Shown here one piece after another: positions 1 through 9,893 of a stretch of 61,297 nt of DNA. Where the stretch lies: contig NZ_JXCG01000011.1 of assembly GCF_001317345.1 (NCBI RefSeq), positions 1 to 61,297 of the forward strand. Reading direction: 5' to 3'. Source of the DNA: Thermococcus sp. EP1 (GTDB lineage Archaea > Methanobacteriota_B > Thermococci > Thermococcales > Thermococcaceae). Within the stretch, counting starts at the first letter, position 1; each line of letters begins with the position of its first letter. The notes beneath the pieces were generated by a model that was not told the DNA's origin, made no database searches, and saw only the letters and a list, made by a program, of their open reading frames with translations. Position numbers and translations under genes: made by a program.

Positions 1-1176
<1,176 letters not shown>

Positions 1177-1218
1177 AATGCACACCTCCGTACGTAAGTC
1201 CAAATTTGAGCATCTATC

Positions 1219-1250
1219 CTTGTTGAGAACAAATAGTGTTTATAAAATTA
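1219..1250 (-). promoter_or_regulatory. nfn/sud promoter with SurR-like operator
   Basis: On the minus strand a TATA box (TTTATAAA, about 1240-1247) lies about 65 bases before the sudB start. Immediately downstream on the transcript side is GTTGAGAAC (plus strand 1222-1230), an exact GTTn3AAC SurR core. It is followed after five bases by GTG, one mismatch from the extended GTTn3AACn5GTT motif. The site sits between TATA and the expected transcription start, a repressor-type position. Confidence 0.6.
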
Positions 1251-1384
1251 TTGTAAACCAATGGTTATAGATATACACGAGGCCCTCACAAATCTTGGCC
1301 TTTAAAAAAGATGAGGAGAAATTGTGAGAATAGAGTTTAGATTATGAGAAAATTTCAAAATAAGCAATAAAACATCCAAAAAAG

Positions 1385-2146
1385 TTAAGCTTTCCTAACA
1401 AAGGTTATATAACCTGTGTGAGCTAGCATAGTGGTTCGTGGTCTTATACAGTCTGGTTTAACTTCTTGGTCTCTCACCAAGCATTCAATAGTACGGGGTT
1501 TTGTAAAATGCTTTTTATATTCTCTCAGTTTTTTATAGAGTCTATCTACTTGGTTTATGCACGGAGTATATGCAACGAGAAAGCCTCCTGGTTTCAGAGC
1601 TTTTACTGCATGTTCGACAACATTTTCAGGTTGAGGAAGATCCAGGATTATATGGTCAATTTCTTCTTCATCTATCCCGTCATATATATTTTTTAGCTTT
1701 ATTTCCACTCTGTCAGAAAATCCGGCCCATTCTACGTTTCTCCATGCAAGGTTTGCAAAGTCTTCTCGTATTTCATAGCCTATTATTTTTCCTTGAGGCC
1801 CAATAATGTTGGCCAAGAAAAGGGTTAACGCCCCACTTCCAACCCCTGCCTCAATTATCATATCCCCAGGAGAGATTCCAGCAAATGCCACAATCTGAGC
1901 AGCATCTTTTGGATGAATTATCTGTGGGCCCCTTTTCATCTTATCAATGTAATCTACTATCCGTGGTTTCAGTACTCTAAATTGATACCCCTTGTGAGAC
2001 TCTACAAATATTCCGAACTCTTTATCCACAAGTTTCTCCAAGTTTATTATACCAAGATCTGTATGAAACTCCCCTTCTTTTACGGTTATTAGATATCGTT
2101 TTCCCCTAGGATCAAGTAATACAACCTTATCACCGAGTTTGATCAT
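1385..2146 (-). CDS. trmI: tRNA (adenine-N1)-methyltransferase TrmI (m1A57/58)
   Basis: SAM-dependent class I methyltransferase that makes 1-methyladenosine at positions 57/58 of the tRNA T-loop, an archaeal thermostabilising modification. An N-terminal beta-barrel-like domain (about residues 1-65) precedes the Rossmann core with motif I EAGVGSGALT, an acidic ribose ligand in IGYEIRE, and the catalytic-side motif DLPQPENV. The length of 253 residues is normal for archaeal TrmI. The ATG at 2146 is preferred because GGTGG lies five bases upstream; a TTG at 2158 is in frame but overlaps that ribosome site. It follows the DUF257 gene by 13 bases, so the two are probably co-transcribed. Confidence 0.92.
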   Translation of the reverse strand: MIKLGDKVVLLDPRGKRYLITVKEGEFHTDLGIINLEKLVDKEFGIFVESHKGYQFRVLKPRIVDYIDKMKRGPQIIHPKDAAQIVAFAGISPGDMIIEAGVGSGALTLFLANIIGPQGKIIGYEIREDFANLAWRNVEWAGFSDRVEIKLKNIYDGIDEEEIDHIILDLPQPENVVEHAVKALKPGGFLVAYTPCINQVDRLYKKLREYKKHFTKPRTIECLVRDQEVKPDCIRPRTTMLAHTGYITFVRKA

Positions 2147-2159
2147 TTCTACCACCAAG

Positions 2160-2777
2160 TTAGTCTTCGACTTTTATTCTGTATGTTCCTTTCTCTTTTT
2201 CAATTTTTAACTGCCAACTGGCAAGTTCTCTCAAAACTGCTAGTTGTTTCTCATCTAAAATGTCACTATTCACAAAATAAATTGAACTCCAATCTTCAAA
2301 TGGTAGAGTGCTTCTCGTAAACAAAATTGCCCTTAATGCTTTTTCGCCTCCAAAGTAAAGATATTGAGAGATACCCACGGTTATAGAGTATTCCACTTTA
2401 GCAGAAACTGAAAAGAGATTCATTAATGCATTGTAATAGCTCCTCATAAATTCCGAGACGTCATAAGTTATGGGGATTTCTTCTACTATGGAAGCATAAC
2501 TAGTCCTTCCAGGCCCTATTCGTATTGCTCGGATCTTTTTTGTGGCCTCTATCGCTTTTTTATATTCTTCTGGGGAAGCCTTTCGCAAGTAATCTCTAAA
2601 GAGGAGATCACCAATTCCAAAAAAGTCATCTATTAATACTTCTTCCTGTGGGATCTCCGGTATAAGTCCCCCCCAGAGCAATTTTGCAAGTGAATATGAA
2701 GATGGATACTCCACAATAACAAAGTCCCCTAAACTCACATTTTTTTTCAAGAACTCAAGGATTGGGCTTACCTCCAT
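2160..2777 (-). CDS. DUF257 family protein
   Basis: 205-residue soluble protein resembling the Thermococcales-restricted DUF257 family, which is distantly related to RecA/KaiC-type P-loop folds. Visible features are an N-terminal strand GDFVIVEYPSSY, where a Walker-type loop would sit but lacks the GxxxxGK signature, an acidic LIDDFFG segment, and a late strand IYFVN typical of this family. There is no signal peptide or membrane segment. It is the first gene of a pair with trmI. Function is unknown, and the lost P-loop argues against ordinary ATPase activity. Family assignment is by pattern memory and is moderate. Confidence 0.65.
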   Translation of the reverse strand: MEVSPILEFLKKNVSLGDFVIVEYPSSYSLAKLLWGGLIPEIPQEEVLIDDFFGIGDLLFRDYLRKASPEEYKKAIEATKKIRAIRIGPGRTSYASIVEEIPITYDVSEFMRSYYNALMNLFSVSAKVEYSITVGISQYLYFGGEKALRAILFTRSTLPFEDWSSIYFVNSDILDEKQLAVLRELASWQLKIEKEKGTYRIKVED

Positions 2778-2832
2778 GTTCTCACCAAAGAATTTTTAAT
2801 CTAATGGCTTTTAAACTTTTTAGGTGTTCAAG

Positions 2833-3141
2833 ATGAAGAGATTTGTAATATGGACAAATGAGATAGATGCAAGGATACCACGGAAATATGGAAGAGAAGT
2901 GCCGAAGAACCTTGCAGTAAACAAACCTACTCTACTCGAGATTGTCGATGCAGCTAAAACCATCGGACTCAATGTGATAGAAATCGATGATAAAGCTTTA
3001 AATCCACGACTCTCAGCACTAGACGACACTCTCAAAGTCAAAGGAAGGATTATAGTAGAAAGCAAGCATGGTAAGTCAAAGACACTAAAACTAATAACTC
3101 AAAAGGTTAGAGAATTTAGAAAACAGCACAGAAAAAAATAA
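2833..3141 (+). CDS. srp19: Signal recognition particle subunit SRP19
   Basis: 102-residue RNA-binding protein that joins helices 6 and 8 of archaeal SRP RNA and promotes SRP54 binding. It begins MKRFVIWTNEIDARIPRKYGR, which holds the family's conserved R-x-x-GRxVP segment (RKYGREVP), and ends in a basic tail (EFRKQHRKK). The ATG at 2833 has GGTG six bases upstream; an in-frame GTG at 2824 is part of that ribosome site. It is divergent from the DUF257-trmI pair and convergent with the Lrp-like gene that ends seven bases after its stop. Confidence 0.93.
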   Translation: MKRFVIWTNEIDARIPRKYGREVPKNLAVNKPTLLEIVDAAKTIGLNVIEIDDKALNPRLSALDDTLKVKGRIIVESKHGKSKTLKLITQKVREFRKQHRKK

Positions 3142-3147
3142 GGGTAA

Positions 3148-3384
3148 TCACTCTGTTTCTACTACTATGGCAGTTGTAGTGTCAATTACTCCATCTATAT
3201 TGTGGATATCGTGGAGTATTTTTCTGGTAAGTTCTCCCAAATCTGAGGCCTCAAGTTCAACTATTGCGTCATATGGGCCAGTTACAGCGTCAGCCTTTAC
3301 AACTCCTGATATGGCTTTGATTTCTTCTATTACCCTCTCTACTTTTCCAATTTCAATTGTTAACAAAACGTATGCCCTAACCAT
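3148..3384 (-). CDS. Stand-alone Lrp/AsnC ligand-binding (RAM) domain protein
   Basis: 78-residue protein that is only the beta-alpha-beta-beta-alpha-beta RAM domain of Lrp/AsnC regulators, with no helix-turn-helix. The pattern GVVKADAVTGPYDAIVELEASD matches the effector-binding loop of the family. Single-domain RAM proteins form dimers and octamers and bind amino acids; they may modulate full-length Lrp proteins. GGTGATG precedes the ATG at 3384. It is a single-gene unit convergent with srp19. Confidence 0.88.
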   Translation of the reverse strand: MVRAYVLLTIEIGKVERVIEEIKAISGVVKADAVTGPYDAIVELEASDLGELTRKILHDIHNIDGVIDTTTAIVVETE

Positions 3385-3567
3385 TCACATCACCAAATTT
3401 TGTTGTCAAGTTTTCTTAAAGATGTTCTATAATTTAAGGTTTTCGCATTTATTCTTTTACATGCCTTAATCTAAAATTATTCGTTATCTAATGTAAAAAT
3501 GTTGCTCAATATAAAGAACAAACAGGCTAATACTCGTTACTTTTGGAATCAGCATGTTTTCTAACGT

Positions 3568-3605
3568 CGAAAAGTTTATTAAACTCCTTTGATTAAGACA
3601 TTAAT
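3568..3605 (+). promoter_or_regulatory. BRE/TATA promoter of the dpp-type ABC operon
   Basis: A purine-rich BRE (CGAAAAG, 3568-3574) is followed by the TATA box TTTATTAAA (3575-3583). The predicted start is near 3604, giving a leader of about 25 bases that contains GGAGGTG before the ATG at 3630. The rest of 3385-3567 shows no gene. Confidence 0.65.
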
Positions 3606-3629
3606 GCTCTACTCTGTGGAGGTGTGCCA

Positions 3630-5717
3630 ATGAAGAAGCAATTGGCGACACTATTAGTGGTAAGCGTTTTAGTTTTTGCAGTAGTTGCAAGCGGCTGTAT
3701 TGGTGGTGAAACCACTACACAAACAACTTCAACCCCCACTGAGACTTCTACTGAGACCCAACCAACTGGCCCCACTTACGAAGTAATTGAAACGGATAAG
3801 AGCGTTATATTAGTTGGTCCTGAAGGAGCTCAAGTGCCTACTTCTCTTCCCAGCGGAAAGAAAATTATAAAAGTCACATATGTTGTTGATGAAGCCAACA
3901 CTCCAGCAGTCCAACAATTAATGGAAGAAGGCCAAGGATTTGGTGCTATTAACCCAGCATTCTTTAGAGACACTACTGTAGATGCACTTGTAATCGCTGC
4001 AAGGAGAGAAACCAACCCAGAGATAAGAACTGAGCTCTTTAAAGCTCTTTACATCCTTGGAAACAAGTATGTACCTGAAATCATTCTCGGACAAAACAGA
4101 CAACTTCGTGTTTATTGGGAATGGGTTAAGGGCAGATATTACCACCCAACATTCCCAGAGAGATATGATTTAATCTCGGAAGATCCTAATGCACCAAGTG
4201 TCCCCATTGGAATTGGAGACTACAAGAACGACGCTCAAACTTACGTTATAGGCACAATCGGATGGCCAGAGAGCTTTGATCCAGCTTGGACATATGAGAC
4301 TTTTGGATGGGAAATTTGGCATGAAGTCGGTGACACTTTGGTTACCTATTGGAAAGAAGAAACTGAAAAAGTAACTCCAGATTTAGCTGTCGCATGGGCC
4401 CACAATGAAGATGGCACTGAATGGTACTTTGTTATTAGAGGAGGAGTTGTTGCCTACGATCCATGGAATGATAAGACATATCCCATTGATGCGGTTGATG
4501 TTGCCTTCACATTCTGGCGTGTCCAGAGATTAGGACACAGTGTTTCATGGATGGTCTCCAGCTTTATGGACGTTAGCAAATCCCAAGCTCTAACCGAAAA
4601 AGAGTTCGAGGACGTTTTCAAGGACAAGAAACTTATTGCTGAGTACAATGGAAAGACTGTAGAAGTTAAGTCTCTCCAAGACTTGTTGAATGTTTTCGGA
4701 TACAATGGAGAGACTGCTGGTGTCTTTAAGCTTGTCTTGCCAGCTCCATACGCCGCAGTTCTTGGTATACTAGCAGATCCATTCCTTTCAGTAGTCCCAA
4801 TGGAGTACCTTCTTGGTGACAAATATGAAGAGGCACTAAGCGCTTCAAACAATGGAAAGACCCCAGACGCTTGGGAGGCTTACATAGAAGAAGGTGAACA
4901 AGACCCAACCCACCAACTCATGCACAAGCAACCTGTTGGAACCGGGCCATTCTATGTAAAAGAATACAAAGAAAATGCTTACATAGTTCTCGAGCGCAAC
5001 CCATATTACTGGGACAAGAGCATAAAACCAGGACATGAGAGAGTAATTTATGTTATAAACAATGATGCTGTTTCAAGAATCCAACTCTTCCAAACCGGAA
5101 CAGTTGATGCTGTTGCAACACCACCAGAGAGAGTTAATGACGTTAAAGGTCTTGAATTCCAAGGATTCAAGTCAGTAGTCCAAACAGATATTCTACAACC
5201 AATATTAACATTCATAGTCTTCAACACCCAAAAAGAGCCATTTAACAATCCAAAAGTTAGAGAAGCTCTAGCCTATGCAATACCATATGATCAGATATCC
5301 GAAGTAGTCTACTCCGGATTGCTTGAGAGAAACTGGGGACCAATTCCAAAACCATGGCCTGGATTCACTGAGTATGGAATCACCAAATACACTTATGATA
5401 TAAACAAAGCCCAACAACTCCTTCAAGAAGCCGGAATTAACCCAAGCGACTACAAGATTGAACTCATTTACAACGCTGGAAACAGTGCTCGTGAGAAGAT
5501 CATGACATTACTACAAAACATTTGGAGCCAACTTGGATTCCAAGTCACAGTAGGAAGCTATGAGTGGCCAGTATACTTAAGCAAGACATCCAAAGGAGAT
5601 TACGATGTCTATGTTGTCGGATGGGTACCAGATTACCTTGACTCAGATAACTGGGTTGGACCATTCCTATATGGTGCAACCGAATTCAGTAAGATTGAGA
5701 TTTCAGTTGAATCGTGA
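3630..5717 (+). CDS. ABC transporter family 5 substrate-binding lipoprotein, apparently circularly permuted
   Basis: 695-residue extracytoplasmic binding protein for oligopeptides or oligosaccharides. It has a signal peptide, a lipobox ending SGC at about residue 23 and a Thr/Ser-rich linker (about 27-50). The usual family start (TYVIGTIGWPESFDP, about residue 204, base 4239) comes late, and the protein stops soon after DSDNWVGPFLYGATEF, where homologs normally continue. The missing terminal segment, with its R-x-ELF-x-ALY-x-x-x-x-x-x-VPEIIL pattern and WVKGRYYHPT, sits instead at about residues 116-186 (3975-4187), before the canonical N terminus. This looks like a circular permutation rather than truncation. 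The ATG at 3630 follows GGAGGTG. It heads the operon with two permeases and two ATPases. Substrate is not evident: peptide or cello-oligosaccharide. Confidence 0.9.
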   Translation: MKKQLATLLVVSVLVFAVVASGCIGGETTTQTTSTPTETSTETQPTGPTYEVIETDKSVILVGPEGAQVPTSLPSGKKIIKVTYVVDEANTPAVQQLMEEGQGFGAINPAFFRDTTVDALVIAARRETNPEIRTELFKALYILGNKYVPEIILGQNRQLRVYWEWVKGRYYHPTFPERYDLISEDPNAPSVPIGIGDYKNDAQTYVIGTIGWPESFDPAWTYETFGWEIWHEVGDTLVTYWKEETEKVTPDLAVAWAHNEDGTEWYFVIRGGVVAYDPWNDKTYPIDAVDVAFTFWRVQRLGHSVSWMVSSFMDVSKSQALTEKEFEDVFKDKKLIAEYNGKTVEVKSLQDLLNVFGYNGETAGVFKLVLPAPYAAVLGILADPFLSVVPMEYLLGDKYEEALSASNNGKTPDAWEAYIEEGEQDPTHQLMHKQPVGTGPFYVKEYKENAYIVLERNPYYWDKSIKPGHERVIYVINNDAVSRIQLFQTGTVDAVATPPERVNDVKGLEFQGFKSVVQTDILQPILTFIVFNTQKEPFNNPKVREALAYAIPYDQISEVVYSGLLERNWGPIPKPWPGFTEYGITKYTYDINKAQQLLQEAGINPSDYKIELIYNAGNSAREKIMTLLQNIWSQLGFQVTVGSYEWPVYLSKTSKGDYDVYVVGWVPDYLDSDNWVGPFLYGATEFSKIEISVES

Positions 5718-5725
5718 CTTTCTCC

Positions 5726-5732
5726 TTTTTTT
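5726..5732 (+). terminator. T-run between binding protein and permease genes
   Basis: A run of seven T after TCTCC lies nine bases past the binding-protein stop. Oligo-T tracts terminate archaeal RNA polymerase, so this may give partial termination and raise the ratio of binding protein to membrane components. It is a weak signal on its own. Confidence 0.35.
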
Positions 5733-5770
5733 AATTTATTCCATAGATAAAAACAAAAGGAGGGAGAAAA

Positions 5771-6772
5771 ATGGCTGAACTCAAGAAATTCTTGATAAGA
5801 AGAGTTCTCACATTTATTCCTACAATAATTGGTGTCACTTTAATAGTCTTTTTAATAGCCTATGTAATTCCTGCCGACCCTGCTAAAGCATGGGCCGGTG
5901 GTGAAAAGGCCTCTCCGGAAGCTGTTGAAAGAATTAAAGAAAGATACCACCTAAACGATCCTTGGTACGAGCAGTATATATTCCTAGTAAAGGGTATAGC
6001 TACAAATACCTTGATAGATCCAAGAACTTCAAATCCTGTACTTGATGATATAAGGGATAGATTTCCGGTAACTTTTCAGTTGGCTATAATAGCTTTTATA
6101 TTTACGCTCATTATTGGAATTCCGTTAGGATTAATCTCTGCTCTTAAGAGAAATAGTATTGTAGATACAATAGTTAGAATCTTTGCCCTAATTGGTGTTT
6201 CAACTCCTGTTTTCTGGCTGGGATATCTCCTGATTTTTGTGTTCTTTGTGAAATTTAGAATAACAAACTTGGCTGGAGTCCCTCCAACCCCGGCCACCCA
6301 GATAACACATGTTCCTATAATAGATGCTCTCTTAACGGGAGATTTTGTGTTGTTTAAACAACACTTAGCTAGATTCTGGCTCCCAGGATTTGTTCTTGGA
6401 TTTATGGGAACTGGAGTATTAGCAAGATTTGTTAGAAACTCCTTCCTAGAGGCGATAAGTGGGGATTACATTGGGTTCCTAAAAGCAAAAGGTGTTCCAA
6501 AACTTAGAATCTACAGACATGCTTTGAAAAACGCTTTAGTTCCCATAGTCACAGTCCTTGGTCTGCAGTTTGGAGGTCTACTTGGAGGAACACCAATAAC
6601 AGAAACTGTTTTTGCTCTTCCGGGTATGGGAAGCTACGCAATACAATCAATCCAGAACTTAGATTTTCCTGTCATTGTTGCAATAACCTTCATTTATGCC
6701 TTGATATACGTCACCGCTAATTTAGTTGTAGACATTCTCTATGCAGTAATAGATCCAAGAGTTAGGTATTAA
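5771..6772 (+). CDS. dppB: ABC transporter permease, DppB/OppB family
   Basis: 333-residue inner-membrane permease of the peptide/nickel (family 5) ABC importers. It has an N-terminal helix (FLIRRVLTFIPTIIGVTLIVFL), a large extracytoplasmic loop and several further membrane segments. The EAA-type cytoplasmic loop is KAKGVPKLRIYRHALKNAL, and GTPITETVFALPGMG is the characteristic family segment. AGGAGGG precedes the ATG. It follows the binding protein by 53 bases and the next permease by 12, so it is part of one transcription unit. Confidence 0.93.
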   Translation: MAELKKFLIRRVLTFIPTIIGVTLIVFLIAYVIPADPAKAWAGGEKASPEAVERIKERYHLNDPWYEQYIFLVKGIATNTLIDPRTSNPVLDDIRDRFPVTFQLAIIAFIFTLIIGIPLGLISALKRNSIVDTIVRIFALIGVSTPVFWLGYLLIFVFFVKFRITNLAGVPPTPATQITHVPIIDALLTGDFVLFKQHLARFWLPGFVLGFMGTGVLARFVRNSFLEAISGDYIGFLKAKGVPKLRIYRHALKNALVPIVTVLGLQFGGLLGGTPITETVFALPGMGSYAIQSIQNLDFPVIVAITFIYALIYVTANLVVDILYAVIDPRVRY

Positions 6773-6784
6773 GAGGTGAGAAAA

Positions 6785-7939
6785 ATGCAGGACGAATATA
6801 AAAAGAACATATTTGACAAGATTGCTGATAAACTAGTTTATGGCCTTGGTTCGTTCATAAGCATATTCAAAAAAGACTGGAAAAAGAAAAACAAATCAAA
6901 AATGGAAGAATGGAGGTTAATGCTTTATGCTCTTAACAGATCCCCACCTGCTTTAATAGGGGTTTTCTTGGTTGTAATATTCATTCTTTTAGGTATTTTT
7001 GGACCGAGACTTGCAACATGGAGATATAATTACTTCCCCTCATTATATACCATGAATTTCACTCAAGTAATCCTTGCTCCACCAGGAAGTGAGGCTCATT
7101 TAGAATTTGCAGATACAACAATAACCTATCCACTAGGTGCTGACCACTTTGGAAGAGACTTACTAAGCCTAATTTTAAGTGGAGCAAGAACATCTTTCGT
7201 TGTCTCAATAATAGTCATCTCTCTTGGAGTGCCTATTGGTATAATCTTGGGCCTCTTGGCAGGATACAAAGGAGGCAAAGTTGACGAGCTCTTAATGCGT
7301 ATAACTGACATGTTTTTAGCATTTCCAGCTCTAATCCTGGCAATTGCACTATCTGCAGTACTCCCTGATAGAATTCAAGGCTTTATCGAAAGTCATGCAT
7401 TCCTTCAAAAGTTTGTCTTGTGGTTATTTGCATTGGATGTAAGAGAAGCCGGAAATTTGGGAAGATTACTTTCAGTAATTCTAGCAATGATAATAGTCTG
7501 GTGGCCAGTTTATGCTAGAATTACAAGAGGATCAACGCTAACAGAAAAAGAAAAACTGTACATAGAAGCTGCTAGAGCTATTGGTCTCAGTTCATGGACT
7601 ATAATGTTTAAGCACATCTTACCAAACATAGTGGGTCCAATATTAGTGTACATAACCTTAGATTTTGGTAGCGTGGTTCTGATGGAAGCAGGATTAAGCT
7701 TCTTAGGGTTGGGAGCAACACCCCCAATTGCAGATTGGGGAAGAATAGTATATGATGGTGCCCAGTATTTCCCAAAGGCCTGGTGGTTAGTCTTCTACCC
7801 CGGTCTAATAGTCATGTTTGTAGCACTCGGATGGAACTTGCTTGGAGATGGACTTAGAGACATCTTAGATCCAAAAACAAGAAGGAGCATAGAGTTCAAG
7901 GTTAAAAGGAGCAAAAAGGAGGGAGAGGAAAATGCCTGA
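6785..7939 (+). CDS. dppC: ABC transporter permease, DppC/OppC family
   Basis: 384-residue second permease of the same importer. A long cytoplasmic N-terminal extension (about 45 residues, rich in Lys) precedes the first membrane helix at PALIGVFLVVIFILLG. The family motif PLGADHFGRDLLS and the EAA loop EAARAIGLSSWTIMFKHILPN are present, as is the C-terminal GWNLLGDGLRDILDP. The ATG at 6785 has GAGGTG upstream; an in-frame GTG at 6776 lies inside that site. Its 3' end overlaps the ATPase gene by eight bases, which indicates coupled translation. Confidence 0.93.
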   Translation: MQDEYKKNIFDKIADKLVYGLGSFISIFKKDWKKKNKSKMEEWRLMLYALNRSPPALIGVFLVVIFILLGIFGPRLATWRYNYFPSLYTMNFTQVILAPPGSEAHLEFADTTITYPLGADHFGRDLLSLILSGARTSFVVSIIVISLGVPIGIILGLLAGYKGGKVDELLMRITDMFLAFPALILAIALSAVLPDRIQGFIESHAFLQKFVLWLFALDVREAGNLGRLLSVILAMIIVWWPVYARITRGSTLTEKEKLYIEAARAIGLSSWTIMFKHILPNIVGPILVYITLDFGSVVLMEAGLSFLGLGATPPIADWGRIVYDGAQYFPKAWWLVFYPGLIVMFVALGWNLLGDGLRDILDPKTRRSIEFKVKRSKKEGEENA

Positions 7940-8909
7940 GCCCATACTCCAAGTTAGAGACCTAACCGTTCACTTTTATACATATGCAGGAATAGTAAAA
8001 GCCATTGAAAAAGTCTCCTTCGATGTTTACAAAGGTGAAACTTTTGCCTTAGTAGGAGAAACAGGATGTGGAAAAAGCGTAACTTCAAGAGCTTTAACCC
8101 AACTTATAGAAAGTCCTGGAAGAATAGTAGGTGGTAAGGTAATCTATTATTCGGAGAAAGGTCCCGTTGATTTGTTGCAATTAAGCGAAGAAGAAATTAG
8201 GGAGATCAGAGGAAACGAGATAGCGTACATATTTCAGGATCCTCACGCCTCTCTTGATCCATTATACACTGTGGGCTACCAAATAGCAGAGGGTATGGAG
8301 GTTCATGGAAGAATAAAAAATATAAAAGAAGGTGTCAAAAAGGCTGTTGATATATTAAGATCTGTTCTAATCCCTGATCCAGAGAAGAGAGTTCACAACT
8401 ACCCCCATGAACTCAGTGGTGGTATGAAACAGAGAGTTGTTATCGGAACCGGAATTGCGAATAATCCAAAGGTACTCATAGCTGACGAACCTACAACTGC
8501 ACTCGATGTAACGGTTCAGGCCCAAATTTTGGATTTGATAAATGAGCTTAAAGCAAAATACCGTGCAACTGTTATCTTAATTACCCATAATCTAGGTGTC
8601 GTTGCAGAAACTGCTGATAGAGTAGCAGTCATGTATGCAGGAAAAATTGTGGAAATAGGAAGTGTGAAACAGATATTTAAGAATCCGCTGCATCCATATA
8701 CAAAAGGTCTTCTAAATGCTGTTCCAAATCCAATGACAAAAATTGAGCGCTTAGAAGCTATTCCTGGAACAGTGCCAAACTTAATAACTCCTCCTGGTGG
8801 ATGTAGATTCCATCCAAGATGTCCATATGCCACGGAGGTTTGTAAACAGAAAATACCTGAATTAGTGGAAATAGAAGATGGGCACTTTGTTGCATGCCAT
8901 CTTTACTGA
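7932..8909 (+). CDS. dppD: ABC transporter ATP-binding protein, DppD/OppD family
   Basis: 325-residue ATPase that powers the importer. Walker A GETGCGKS, Q-loop IFQDPH, signature LSGGMKQR, Walker B VLIADEP and the H-loop ITHNLG are all intact. The C-terminal oligopeptide-transporter extension has the cysteine cluster GGCRFHPRCPYATEVC, which binds a 4Fe-4S cluster in some family members. The ATG overlaps the end of dppC, and dppF follows nine bases after its stop. No catalytic residue is missing. Confidence 0.94.
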   Translation: MPEPILQVRDLTVHFYTYAGIVKAIEKVSFDVYKGETFALVGETGCGKSVTSRALTQLIESPGRIVGGKVIYYSEKGPVDLLQLSEEEIREIRGNEIAYIFQDPHASLDPLYTVGYQIAEGMEVHGRIKNIKEGVKKAVDILRSVLIPDPEKRVHNYPHELSGGMKQRVVIGTGIANNPKVLIADEPTTALDVTVQAQILDLINELKAKYRATVILITHNLGVVAETADRVAVMYAGKIVEIGSVKQIFKNPLHPYTKGLLNAVPNPMTKIERLEAIPGTVPNLITPPGGCRFHPRCPYATEVCKQKIPELVEIEDGHFVACHLY

Positions 8910-8918
8910 GGTGATATC

Positions 8919-9893
8919 ATGGAGAAAGTACTCGAAGTTAAACATTTGAAGAAATACTTCCCAGTTAAGGGATTATTCTTCACAAAGGGCTATGTAAAGG
9001 CAGTGGATGATATAAGTTTCGAAATTTACAAGGGCGAAACCTTTGGGCTAGTGGGAGAAAGTGGGTGTGGAAAAACAACAACCGGAAGGACAATATTGAG
9101 GCTCATAGAGCCTACTAGTGGAGAAATAATATTCAAAGGAAAAAACGTTACAGAACTTAAAGGCGAAGAGCTCAAACAGTTCCGTAAGGACGCCCAGATA
9201 ATGTTTCAAGACCCATACTCCTCCCTTAATCCAAGACAAACTGTTTTTGAAATTATAATGGAACCTGTAAGATTTCATGGAATTCATGTAGATGATCCAG
9301 AGGAATTTGTAGTTAAGCTTTTAGAAAGTGTTGGATTGAACGAAATGCACTTGTATCGTTATCCTCATGAATTTAGTGGAGGTCAGAGACAGAGAATAGC
9401 ACTAGCCCGACTATTAGCATTAAAGCCAGAATTTATCGTGTTAGACGAACCCACCTCAGCACTTGATGTTTCAGTACAAGCAAACATCCTAAACATGCTA
9501 AAGGACCTTCAATACGACTTTGGATTTACATATCTCTTTATTTCCCATGACCTTGGAGTTGTTAAGTACATGAGTCACAGAATGGGCGTGATGTACCTAG
9601 GAAAACTCGTAGAAGTTGGCCCTGCAGAAAGAATCTTCGAGAATCCATTACATCCGTATACCCAATTCTTGCTCTCAGCAATACCAGTTCCCGATCCAGA
9701 GCTCGCTGAAGAATTAAAGGCCAAAAGACAGAAGATTAGTGGAGAACCCCCAAGTCCAATAAATCCGCCGAGTGGATGTAGATTCCATCCAAGATGTCCC
9801 TACGCAAAAAGTATATGTAAAACAGACGAGCCACCATTAGTAGAAGTAGAGAAAGACCACTATGTGGCCTGTTGGTTGTATTCAAAAGCGTGA
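8919..9893 (+). CDS. dppF: ABC transporter ATP-binding protein, DppF/OppF family
   Basis: 324-residue partner ATPase. Walker A GESGCGKT, Q-loop MFQDPYSS, signature FSGGQRQR, Walker B FIVLDEP and H-loop ISHDLG are intact. The C-terminal extension again carries the cysteine cluster SGCRFHPRCPYAKSIC. It is the last gene of the operon. The final 34 bases overlap, tail to tail, the end of the hypothetical gene on the other strand, so the two 3' ends encode protein on both strands. Confidence 0.94.
   Translation: MEKVLEVKHLKKYFPVKGLFFTKGYVKAVDDISFEIYKGETFGLVGESGCGKTTTGRTILRLIEPTSGEIIFKGKNVTELKGEELKQFRKDAQIMFQDPYSSLNPRQTVFEIIMEPVRFHGIHVDDPEEFVVKLLESVGLNEMHLYRYPHEFSGGQRQRIALARLLALKPEFIVLDEPTSALDVSVQANILNMLKDLQYDFGFTYLFISHDLGVVKYMSHRMGVMYLGKLVEVGPAERIFENPLHPYTQFLLSAIPVPDPELAEELKAKRQKISGEPPSPINPPSGCRFHPRCPYAKSICKTDEPPLVEVEKDHYVACWLYSKA

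Noticed and set aside
3630-5717. Binding protein called as C-terminally truncated or frameshifted
   Set aside because: The missing C-terminal segment is found in frame near the N terminus, and the gap to the next gene is too short and too T-rich to hide it.
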